From contig CAJXXT010000015.1 in the NCBI GenBank assembly GCA_913063495.1, positions 1 to 46,453 of the forward strand: a DNA stretch of 46,453 nucleotides. Reading direction: 5' to 3'. Positions 17,814 through 25,367 of this stretch are shown one piece after another. This DNA comes from an uncultured Gammaproteobacteria bacterium (GTDB lineage Bacteria > Pseudomonadota > Gammaproteobacteria > Pseudomonadales > Ketobacteraceae). Position 1 is the first letter of the stretch. Every line of letters begins with the position of its first letter. The notes beneath the pieces were generated by a model. It made no database searches. It was not told the DNA's origin and saw only the letters and a list, made by a program, of their open reading frames with translations. A program made the position numbers and the translations under genes.

Positions 17814-19073
17814 CTAATCAAAGATGTTCCAGCCTTTAGTTTCATCGCGGGCGGTTCTGCTGAGATTTCTGCCGTACTCCATTAAGTCTACATTTAACTT
17901 TCCTTCCGGATCCATCAAATGCGGAGTTACAAATATCATCAATTCAGTTGTTTGATCCTGAAAGTCTCGAGACTTAAACAGTTCGCCTATAATAGGGATA
18001 CTACCAAAGCCAGGTAAACGGGTTATGGATTTAGAATCTTCAGATTGCAGCATACCAGACACCACCATCGTTTGACCGGATAAAACATTCATTTCCATTT
18101 TTGTTGAACGAGTAGTAAAACCAGGTATACCGAGTACGGAAACACTTTCATCTACAGCACTAACCTCAATTTCCAATGCTGTTGCAATAAAACCATCAGG
18201 ATCTGCAATGGGCTGCATATTTAATATGACACCCACCTGTTTAAAGGTAACTGATACCGACCCATCTTGATTTGTTACGGGTATAGGTATTTCTCCTCCC
18301 GCCAAAAACTCTGCCTTTGAACCACTTCGAGTAACAAGCTTGGGTTGTGCCAGCACTCTCGCAACACCTTCGTTTTGTAGCAACTGTATAGTGGAACCGA
18401 GAGACGTAGTAATACCGATTTTGCCACTATCAATACCATCATTAAAAGATATCAGTGGTCCGACGGCATCAGAACCCCATTGAATACCAATTCTTTTTGC
18501 ATCGTTTCTTCTAACCTCAACCACCTGAACATCAAGCATCACCATCGCTGCTAGACTGACTGCTGGTTTGACTACATTAAAAACCACTACACCTTTAGCA
18601 ATCTCTGCAGCTAGCTTTTTCTTCATGTCATCAACAATCACGGCGTCTTGCTGCCGAAGAACACGCCCTTCAATGAAAATAATCCCGTTCTCTTCTCTAG
18701 CATTAACGCCTTCTACGTCAGCCAGCACTATATTGGAAATCTCCAATATCTGTACCCAGGAATTATCTACTACTCGTAACAAGAAACGTTTTTGATTACC
18801 TTGCGCAGTCCATACTCGTAGATCCGTTACACCAGCCTTCAAACCGGTCAACAATATTTCATCAGGCCCAGTAGCTTGAGCATTCGCTATATCAGGATGT
18901 CCAATTGACACCCTGGATACGGAGGGATAGGGAAGAAGCGTTGTTTGGCCCTCAACAATGGATACAGTGTCAGAATAAGCCTCTGAAAAAGCCGTAGGAA
19001 CAAGGCTTATCCAAAATATTAAAGAAAAAACAAATGACGAAAGTGGGTTTCGCAAAAGACGGATTGATAACAT
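17814..19073 (-). CDS. rcpA: RcpA/CpaC outer-membrane secretin of the Tad pilus
   Basis: A 419-residue secretin. It has a signal peptide (VFSLIFWISLVPTAFSEA), an N-terminal BON/N0-like pilus-secretin domain (SIVEGQTTLLPYPSVSRVSIGHPDIANA) and the secretin core with VARVLAQPKLVTRSGSKAEFLAGGEIPI. Near the C-terminus lies SITRLPGFGSIPIIGELF, a hallmark of the gate region. It forms the outer-membrane channel for Flp fibres. It lies 58 bases after cpaB and 23 bases before FHA-tadA. There is no tadZ/cpaE gene between secretin and ATPase, where it commonly lies. Confidence 0.93.
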   Translation of the reverse strand: MLSIRLLRNPLSSFVFSLIFWISLVPTAFSEAYSDTVSIVEGQTTLLPYPSVSRVSIGHPDIANAQATGPDEILLTGLKAGVTDLRVWTAQGNQKRFLLRVVDNSWVQILEISNIVLADVEGVNAREENGIIFIEGRVLRQQDAVIVDDMKKKLAAEIAKGVVVFNVVKPAVSLAAMVMLDVQVVEVRRNDAKRIGIQWGSDAVGPLISFNDGIDSGKIGITTSLGSTIQLLQNEGVARVLAQPKLVTRSGSKAEFLAGGEIPIPVTNQDGSVSVTFKQVGVILNMQPIADPDGFIATALEIEVSAVDESVSVLGIPGFTTRSTKMEMNVLSGQTMVVSGMLQSEDSKSITRLPGFGSIPIIGELFKSRDFQDQTTELMIFVTPHLMDPEGKLNVDLMEYGRNLSRTARDETKGWNIFD

Positions 19074-19131
19074 AAAACGACATGTTCCTTAATTTTTATT
19101 ATTTATGGATATATGTCCAAAATACCATTGC

Positions 19132-19932
19132 TTAAGATCTAGTACCACCTTTAATAAGCTCAAAGCCCCAACCTGTTGCTCTTTGTGGTGATGGGGCGGC
19201 TTGTTGTGGGTTATCGATAAGATTATCAATAGTCACATAGTCATCAAAGCCCGAGTCCTCATCTTTTGTACCGCGTAAAACGACAGCTAAGTCACCAACA
19301 GACTGGCCGTGAATAACTCTAGTTACGTTAAGTGGTGACAACCCTATAGTAATTTCACTATATTTCTTTTGCTTTTCTAGTATGCCGTCATCGATATCCT
19401 TACCGGTTGCCAAAACACGAACATTCTCAACCAATGGAACTGTACGATCTCGCTCACCGTCTTTAAGCGTTATGTAAAGATCAACGCTATCTCCAGGGTT
19501 TAAAAACCCAGACATAGTATCAAGTGTATCAACAGGAATCGTGATCGCACGCTCCCCCTCTTTTAATAAACTTGCTAAGCCGTCAACTTTAACGGAGTTA
19601 ACATGAATTTTTAACACCGGCTCACCCGCTTTCACTGCATGGATAAGTTGACGCCCTTCAACAGATCCAAATTGGCCGGGGCGAATGGCATCACGCGGAA
19701 CATAAACACCTGGAATTTGGCGAATTTGAGCAGTGGCGGGAGTCAATAGCTCTCCCACAGCCAAATCTCTTGAAGCCACGACAACACTTACAGCTTGCCG
19801 CTCTTCATCAAAACCAGACTTATAATCAGTGACTTGGGTATCAATATAATTTTGTGTTAAAAACCAACCCGCACCACCAGCCAAAACGGCACCAAAAAGA
19901 AGAATAATTGTTAATTTATTATTAGATTTCAT
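19132..19932 (-). CDS. cpaB: CpaB/RcpC pilus assembly protein (SAF domain)
   Basis: A 266-residue periplasmic or inner-membrane-anchored protein with one N-terminal helix (IILLFGAVLAGGAGWFL). An SAF domain follows (VVVASRDLAVGELLTPATAQ ... VPRDAI) and then the RcpC region (ERAITIPVDTLDTMSGFLNPGDSVDLYI). CpaB/RcpC helps assemble or gate the secretin. It is placed directly before rcpA, as in most tad loci. Confidence 0.92.
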   Translation of the reverse strand: MKSNNKLTIILLFGAVLAGGAGWFLTQNYIDTQVTDYKSGFDEERQAVSVVVASRDLAVGELLTPATAQIRQIPGVYVPRDAIRPGQFGSVEGRQLIHAVKAGEPVLKIHVNSVKVDGLASLLKEGERAITIPVDTLDTMSGFLNPGDSVDLYITLKDGERDRTVPLVENVRVLATGKDIDDGILEKQKKYSEITIGLSPLNVTRVIHGQSVGDLAVVLRGTKDEDSGFDDYVTIDNLIDNPQQAAPSPQRATGWGFELIKGGTRS

Positions 19933-19974
19933 TTTTTATCACCAAACTTCGTTAAAAATGATCACATAAAACCA

Positions 19975-20250
19975 TTAAGGCTTATATATCTCATCTGAAA
20001 AGGTTTCCTGCTTATTATGTATAGCTTGAACCAAACCAGGCATAGCTACATAGTCGCTGTTTGTTCTTTCTAGGACAGCCCCCTTTCCAAGTACATTCAC
20101 ATCCGTTTCCAGCATTCCGCCTTTACCTGTAGCCCCGTCAACACTTCCACCGAAAATCGCATACCACACAAATAGACTTAAAAAAACAGAGGCTATTATG
20201 TACTCAGCCATTACCTGCCCTTTTTGTTGTCTATTCAATATTTGCTTCAT
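19975..20250 (-). CDS. Small prepilin-like protein (Flp/TadE-type leader)
   Basis: A 91-residue protein with a prepilin-type N-terminus: basic residues, then KGQVMAEYIIASVFLSLFVW with Glu shortly after a Gly. This is the layout of class III leaders cleaved by TadV-like peptidases. The rest is a short soluble tail with little similarity to the main pilin. It may be a minor pseudopilin. It lies between an unknown secreted protein (11-base gap) and cpaB. Confidence 0.7.
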   Translation of the reverse strand: MKQILNRQQKGQVMAEYIIASVFLSLFVWYAIFGGSVDGATGKGGMLETDVNVLGKGAVLERTNSDYVAMPGLVQAIHNKQETFSDEIYKP

Positions 20251-20261
20251 TCAAATCTTCT

Positions 20262-20960
20262 CTATTTCACCCAATGAACCATTATATGGGTTTTATTTTT
20301 ATTTGACCCAGACAACTGTTTGATCGTAACCTGAACCAATTGAGAGCCTTTTTGGAAATGACGAACTGAGGTTCGTTGTCGCTCGTTTTGGCTAAATACC
20401 AAGCCCCAGCCTGAACTGTTATACTGATTCTCATAGTATCGCGTGTTAAAATCAACGCCTTTATTGCTATCAAACGTAACCGTCTCGGATCTTCGCCCAG
20501 CATCGCGGCTTTCAACGATATTGATAATATTACTTGCCGGTGGTTTTGGAACCTTAGTTTTACGGTTATTTCTATGCCTATCAGACACTTCCGTTACGAC
20601 TAGCTTACCGGTTATAACGCCATTTTCTTTTCGATACTGAACCGTTGAGTAAAACCCGTCGAGTTCATGGCCAATGATTTTATTACGGCCCCAGTCTTTG
20701 GTTTTATATTGTCCATGCCCTTTAGATTTCCACAGACGAATATAAAAGCGCTCAAGTTGACGCTCAGTACCTCTGTACTCAAATGTCTTAATAGACATCG
20801 GAATGCCATTCATCGCCATTTGATTACCGACCCACTGCCACGTTGCACCTGGTGGAACCGGTAGCTGAGGCAAATCTGCCGTTAATGGGTCGTAGCTTTT
20901 ACTATAAGATTGGCTTGCTCCAATAATAAGTCCCAAAAATAAAATAAGTCTAATACACAC
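20262..20960 (-). CDS. Secreted protein of unknown function, tad locus
   Basis: A 232-residue protein starting at a GTG at 20960. The next Met is past the signal peptide, so this start is the best available although the ribosome site is weak. A hydrophobic signal (LILFLGLIIGASQS) is followed by a basic, Trp/Tyr-rich soluble domain with motifs such as FYIRLWKSKGHGQYKTK and TRYYENQYNSSGWGLVFSQ. I recognise no family. Its place between a TadE-like and a prepilin-like gene, 17 bases after the former, suggests a periplasmic accessory role in Flp pilus assembly. Confidence 0.65.
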   Translation of the reverse strand: MCIRLILFLGLIIGASQSYSKSYDPLTADLPQLPVPPGATWQWVGNQMAMNGIPMSIKTFEYRGTERQLERFYIRLWKSKGHGQYKTKDWGRNKIIGHELDGFYSTVQYRKENGVITGKLVVTEVSDRHRNNRKTKVPKPPASNIINIVESRDAGRRSETVTFDSNKGVDFNTRYYENQYNSSGWGLVFSQNERQRTSVRHFQKGSQLVQVTIKQLSGSNKNKTHIMVHWVK

Positions 20961-20977
20961 TAGAGCAACACCGAATA

Positions 20978-21856
20978 TTAATCGTTAAATTCCCCGAGGT
21001 ACGACGGAAGAATTCTAGACTGTTCGTTAGCTGTCGTATTCACCCCCTCATCTCCCATACCCAAAGACATTTCTTTAAATCCTCCAAGGTAACGAATTGC
21101 ACCAGATCCGAGATTAACATCGCCAAAAGCGATAACCCCTCGTTCAAACTGTTGCAGTGGCCTCCCATCTAGTGCGACGCCCGTTACCGTTTCCTTAAAA
21201 GCAGCTTCAGATAATGCCTGTGCAGAATCATCATCAGCAAAACCATTGGCTATAATTGGAGCACTTTCCGTCAAATTAAACCTATTTAGATTAGCAACCT
21301 CATCTAAAGGTTTATCTAAGTCAGTATATTTAGCCTGCTGGTAATTAAAAAACTCTACCAACCGGAACAATGAAGACGACGAATTTAGCGGCACACTAAT
21401 TTGCGAAGACTCAATAACACTTTGTCCCAACCCCGCCGCGGTCGCCATTCCTGACTGAGTTCCGGTATTATGTATAGCTCGAGCTAATTCACGCGGCACA
21501 AACTCAACGCCAGCATTTGTATCAACAAGGCTCACAGGGTTTACCGAGCTTTCCATACCTGGACCAAAATCCGTCCAAGGTCGAGTTAAAATAAGTTGAT
21601 TAATATTTTCCTTAATATGATCCCGAATTTCTCCAGTGTCCCACTCCCCACCACGCGTTTCATCTATGTAAACAGTTCTTTCCCAACCGGCAAAACGAGC
21701 AGCCTTACTGGCCGTGAGCTGAACATCAAGTAGATTAGCAAAAGATGCTATCGTCAGAATCATGGGTACTAGCACAGACGCAACGACCAAAAATTCGGTC
21801 ATTGATTGCCCTTTTGCTCTTACAAAACCATGATTACTTCCAAATGTTTCAGACAT
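20978..21856 (-). CDS. TadE-like pseudopilin (second copy)
   Basis: A 292-residue protein with a prepilin-like N-terminus, KGQSMTEFLVVASVLVPMIL, and a long periplasmic part. The start is taken as the ATG at 21856, because GAGGTG lies just before it. A GTG at 21862 would overlap that ribosome site. The upstream TadG-like stop is only eight bases away, so the pair is probably translationally coupled. It differs in sequence from the TadE at 10513. Confidence 0.75.
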   Translation of the reverse strand: MSETFGSNHGFVRAKGQSMTEFLVVASVLVPMILTIASFANLLDVQLTASKAARFAGWERTVYIDETRGGEWDTGEIRDHIKENINQLILTRPWTDFGPGMESSVNPVSLVDTNAGVEFVPRELARAIHNTGTQSGMATAAGLGQSVIESSQISVPLNSSSSLFRLVEFFNYQQAKYTDLDKPLDEVANLNRFNLTESAPIIANGFADDDSAQALSEAAFKETVTGVALDGRPLQQFERGVIAFGDVNLGSGAIRYLGGFKEMSLGMGDEGVNTTANEQSRILPSYLGEFND

Positions 21857-21863
21857 AAACACC

Positions 21864-23471
21864 TCAGTTTATAAAACTAGACGTATTTGCTAAACTAGCA
21901 GACCAAAATGGGTTAAATAGGTTTGGCATTTCACTTTCACCCGACTCAAGCTCCGCAAAACCACTATCACAGCTCCCATTATGATTAATATCAACGCAGC
22001 GAGGCCGTTGGTAAAAAATTCTTGCCTCAGATAGAGCTGTTAGCGAACGTTCATCACAGTTACTGCCGAAGCGAGTTTGGTCATCATTCCACTTCTCGAC
22101 CTCTTCTTGAACATCATCATTCTCTACACCGAGCAAGTCATTACAGTTTTTTGACTGCGTTAAAAATGCAGTTATGGTTGCCTGGGTACTTGTAGGATTA
22201 AGGCGAGCATAAGACTGAATCCCGTTATATTGACCATTTTTTATCGCATCACAATCAACACCGTCATCACAAACCCCTAACACATCCATTAAGCTTGTTA
22301 ACGCAGTCGCCACAACGGCAGAAACCGTATTATTTGCAAAAGCATCACCAACACTCACAGCATCATTTCTTCCATCAGCATTAACGCTAAAAAGCACACC
22401 AAACGGCCCTTGAGCCCCCTGTATGTTGTCACCGAGATCAGAGCTGTCATTTAAATCTGATGAAGACCAATTAACTTGGTTGTTTGCATTATCCCAAACA
22501 GCTTCCGTAGAACCTGTTCTCGTTAGATTTGTTCCCAAGGACCACAATGTAGTATAAGCACCCGCTGCGCCCCGATTAGTCACCCAATCCCTAGAAGTTG
22601 CGTTAAGCGCAGAACGATTCAACATATCCATCAAATCTCCACTATCGGCAAAAGGTTTATCTACACTTCCTGGTGGATTTGCATTACCGTTACTTTTACA
22701 AAAGCCATTCATAGAATTGCCTTTTGCTATATTTTCATTTCGCCTGTTTTCATCAGAATTACCAGGATTGGTATCTTCCCCTGGCCTAGCAAACATAATC
22801 ATAGAACACAGCAATGATTTGTCGGTTGCATTTTCTGCTTTAGCTTTCAGATCAACATCAGACCCAGCCATAATAGAATCTAACGTATCTGAATCATTTA
22901 TCGAAATAGTTATACCGTTGCGTTTTACATATTCTCTCGCAACCCCTGTCATAGCATTATCAATTGGGGAATCTGCTCCCGATGCCATGAGGGCTTTATA
23001 TTCAGTTTTTTGAAATTCACTATACATTCCATTGGTTGCATCAACGGCTAAGACATAAGCACCGCCAATCACTTCCATCGTTTCCTGCCAAACACCCAAA
23101 CCAGCCCCAACATTAAAATAGTTCAGCGCAGTACTTAGCAATCCACCACCAATACCACCCAAACCAGTGGTGAAAGTATCTTGAACGAGATTGACTTCGG
23201 TTTGATAGCTAACCATATGCCCAATTGCTACTTCGTTAGCAATCATTGTACGGTTGGTATACGCCATAAAGTTAAGTTGGCGAGAAGCAACAAGCGCGCC
23301 TGAATAGGCTGCTGCATCGGCGGCGTTTACGAGATTAATTTTCTCAGAAACAGCGCGATTAGAATTGAACATCATAAAAAAAACAACCGCTGACACAGCC
23401 ATCAGGCCCATTCCAGCGACAATAACCTGGCCTTTGTTTTTTTTATGATTTGACCAATATTGAGCATTCAT
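21864..23471 (-). CDS. tadG: TadG-like Flp pilus assembly protein
   Basis: A 535-residue protein whose first 60 residues match the TadG/TadE-like N-terminal domain: KGQVIVAGMGLMAVSAVVFF, then VNAADAAAYSGALVASRQLNFMAYTNR. The remaining periplasmic part is Asn/Asp-rich. Near the C-terminus it has an acidic loop DINHNGSCDSG that resembles a calcium site. There is no clear von Willebrand A domain, unlike TadG of Aggregatibacter. It is the first gene after the pilin, separated by a strong hairpin. Confidence 0.8.
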   Translation of the reverse strand: MNAQYWSNHKKNKGQVIVAGMGLMAVSAVVFFMMFNSNRAVSEKINLVNAADAAAYSGALVASRQLNFMAYTNRTMIANEVAIGHMVSYQTEVNLVQDTFTTGLGGIGGGLLSTALNYFNVGAGLGVWQETMEVIGGAYVLAVDATNGMYSEFQKTEYKALMASGADSPIDNAMTGVAREYVKRNGITISINDSDTLDSIMAGSDVDLKAKAENATDKSLLCSMIMFARPGEDTNPGNSDENRRNENIAKGNSMNGFCKSNGNANPPGSVDKPFADSGDLMDMLNRSALNATSRDWVTNRGAAGAYTTLWSLGTNLTRTGSTEAVWDNANNQVNWSSSDLNDSSDLGDNIQGAQGPFGVLFSVNADGRNDAVSVGDAFANNTVSAVVATALTSLMDVLGVCDDGVDCDAIKNGQYNGIQSYARLNPTSTQATITAFLTQSKNCNDLLGVENDDVQEEVEKWNDDQTRFGSNCDERSLTALSEARIFYQRPRCVDINHNGSCDSGFAELESGESEMPNLFNPFWSASLANTSSFIN

Positions 23472-23486
23472 GACAGATAGTAGTCA

Positions 23487-23506
23487 GGGGGAAGGCTAGC
23501 TCCCCC
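23487..23506 (-). promoter_or_regulatory. GC-rich hairpin between flp and the downstream tad genes
   Basis: GGGGGA and TCCCCC pair around an eight-base loop containing GCTAGC, ten bases after the pilin stop. There is no T-run after it on the minus strand, so it is probably not a full terminator. Such a hairpin could protect the pilin message 3' end and lower expression of the assembly genes relative to the pilin. Confidence 0.55.
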
Positions 23507-23515
23507 CCAAAAATA

Positions 23516-23824
23516 CTATGGATTGTCACGTGTAACAGCACCAGTCGCTAGAGTATCTTGGTTAGAGTTAAAGTTAGTTAACGATGTATTTACCGCTGCA
23601 TCAGCCAATGCTACCGTACCTGAAGTAGCCGCTTGAGCACTTGCAACATCACTAGCCGCTTTAGCGCCGCCGCCAATTTCACTCGCCAGTACTGCAACCT
23701 GGTTACGCGCCGCGCCGCCAAATAGACCCATAACAGCAATACCTGCAACAGCAATCAATGCAACAATAATTAGGTATTCTGACATGCCTTGACCGCGAAC
23801 GTTCTTACGTGTATTCATTTTCAT
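23516..23824 (-). CDS. flp: Flp-type major pilin
   Basis: A 102-residue prepilin: basic leader, then RGQGMSEYLIIVALIAVAGI with cleavage expected after the Gly before MSEY. An Ala/Thr/Asn-rich C-terminal region follows. Flp pilins are often 50-80 residues, so this one is long. It is first in the locus, as usual for the major pilin. The ATG at 23824 lies eight bases after AAAAGGG. It is probably the main fibre subunit, processed by a TadV-like prepilin peptidase that is not encoded in this window. Confidence 0.85.
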   Translation of the reverse strand: MKMNTRKNVRGQGMSEYLIIVALIAVAGIAVMGLFGGAARNQVAVLASEIGGGAKAASDVASAQAATSGTVALADAAVNTSLTNFNSNQDTLATGAVTRDNP

Positions 23825-24348
23825 TATTTAAGCCCTTTTAATTTTGTATTTTTAGTAGTTAACATCGCGCTATGGCAACGTTTTTATTACAACAAGGTTT
23901 TTTATTGTAAGACGTTTGATTGTTCTGTCTTAATTGCAGTTCATATCATTCGTCTGGCCGACTTCAACCTTAGGATCATTTTCATGCAGGTCGTCATCTG
24001 GATCACATAGTTACATAAGGGGAAATTATGTCAACCCCTTGAAAGTAAAACAGTCGTTCTATTTTTGTTCTATTGTGCCTTATGAGAAACCGTTAACTAA
24101 ACTCACTAGTTTCTTTGGAAAATTAATTCACATTAAATCAGTAAGATACAGTAAGAGGTGTAATGTAGATTGCATGCCGTTGCCGGGTGTGTAGAATACG
24201 TTCATTGTGCGATTTAACAATACTTAACAGAAAGTTACCTGTTGATGCACATTTCACTCTATTATTGAGAGTGTGATAATAATAACACTAAACAAATAAG
24301 CCTAGACGGATCTAACCAAGACCAGGTTTGACGGGGACATAATTTACA
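23825..24348. other. Divergent promoter region between flp and the kinase gene
   Basis: This 524-base AT-rich spacer must carry the promoters of the tad locus (minus) and the kinase gene (plus). An inverted repeat, TTACAACAA (23887-23895) against TTATTGTAA (23902-23910), lies about 65-85 bases upstream of the pilin start and could be an operator. A small stem AAGGGG/CCCCTT occurs at 24017-24040. I could not settle on convincing -35/-10 pairs and saw no clear sigma-54 site. Short open frames here have no credible ribosome sites. Confidence 0.45.
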
Positions 24349-25332
24349 ATGAAGCTATCCGAGCTTTTTAGGTGGCGTAAAAAGAAGCCAGCACAACCCA
24401 AGGCTGCGCCAAGACCCGCGCCAGCCCCCAAAGCAAAAGCCGCTGCCTCGAGAAAACCGGTTAAGTCCAACGCAGAACAAAGCTTACAAGCTATTAAACC
24501 TATCAATGTGAAACTTAATATCGGCCAATACCGATTAGAGCCTTTCACTGAAGGTGGTGTTTGTGTGGTAATGAAAGGTATTCCCAAAGAAGCAGGAAAA
24601 CCCAAACTTGCGGTAAAACTTGTTAGAGAACAGTGGCTTAATCATGCAGCAGTGCGCCGACAATTCTCAAACGAAAGCCAAATCGTTAAAGAGCTACACC
24701 ACCCTTTTCTTCCCAAATATCTATCTCGCGGATTGATTGATGGCAAGGCATATTACGCTTATGAGTTTATTGAAGGGGTGCCTTTAATAAACCTTTCTCA
24801 GGAAAAAGATCGTTTCCCTCCAGAGCTTATTAAAGATATTGCTACTAATATAGTTAAGCAACTTTTAGAACAGCTTGTTCACGTACAAGAGCGCTTAAAA
24901 CCCGTTGCCCACGGCGACATTAGCTCAGAGAACATTCTTATTGATAGCAAGCAACGCATATACCTCGTTGACTTTGGTTGCTCTCATTTTGTTAAGCAAG
25001 CCCATAAGGATAGCTATCAGTGGCTAGCCAAACCTTCATTTATTTCTCCTGAGCAAGCAAAAGGCGAAATATGGGATCACCGCAGCGACCTCTACCAGGC
25101 TGGCATTCTATTTTATGAATTAGTGAAGAGTCGTCGTTGGAATGTTGGTAAGTCTAAACGTGAGAAGGTTTTGTTTGCGGCATCAAAAGAAAAGCCTAGC
25201 GATACGTTTCTTGAAGATATTGTTGGGATAGAAATTTCCACCGTCGTTGCAAAACTACTAGATCCTAACCCTAGAACACGACACCAAACCGCAAAAGAAG
25301 CGTTAGCTGACTTTGACGCGATCACTAAATAA
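24349..25332 (+). CDS. Hanks-type Ser/Thr protein kinase, divergent from the tad locus
   Basis: A 327-residue cytoplasmic kinase with no membrane segment. Residues 1-45 are basic and Ala/Pro-rich, a flexible tail. The kinase domain follows. The nucleotide lysine is K90 in LAVKLV, the catalytic loop HGDISSEN (188-195) keeps Asp190 and Asn195, and the metal motif DFG is at 208-210. SPEQ (233-236) replaces APE, and RSDLYQAG holds the F-helix Asp247. The glycine loop, FTEGGVCVVMKG, is degenerate. The HRD motif is HGD, as in some bacterial kinases that lack the activating arginine. It should be active, with weak or unusual control by activation-loop phosphorylation. The likely targets are Thr residues read by the two FHA proteins of the adjacent tad locus. 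The ribosome site (GGGGA, about 13 bases away) is weak. Confidence 0.88.
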   Translation: MKLSELFRWRKKKPAQPKAAPRPAPAPKAKAAASRKPVKSNAEQSLQAIKPINVKLNIGQYRLEPFTEGGVCVVMKGIPKEAGKPKLAVKLVREQWLNHAAVRRQFSNESQIVKELHHPFLPKYLSRGLIDGKAYYAYEFIEGVPLINLSQEKDRFPPELIKDIATNIVKQLLEQLVHVQERLKPVAHGDISSENILIDSKQRIYLVDFGCSHFVKQAHKDSYQWLAKPSFISPEQAKGEIWDHRSDLYQAGILFYELVKSRRWNVGKSKREKVLFAASKEKPSDTFLEDIVGIEISTVVAKLLDPNPRTRHQTAKEALADFDAITK

Positions 25333-25363
25333 CGCCACCTAGCTAAAAGGCAAGATGGCGTTT
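25331..25363. terminator. Hairpin between convergent kinase and MORN genes
   Basis: AACGCCA (25331-25337) pairs with TGGCGTT (25356-25362) over a loop of 18 bases that contains a further short CCT/AGG pairing. It fills the 35-base gap between the convergent genes. T-runs are short, so it is a likely but not ideal bidirectional terminator. Confidence 0.55.
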
Positions 25364-25367
25364 AGCA

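Noticed and set aside
23825-24348. Sigma-54 (-24/-12) promoter for the pilin operon
   Set aside because: I looked for TGGCAC-N5-TTGCA on the minus strand and found no close match.
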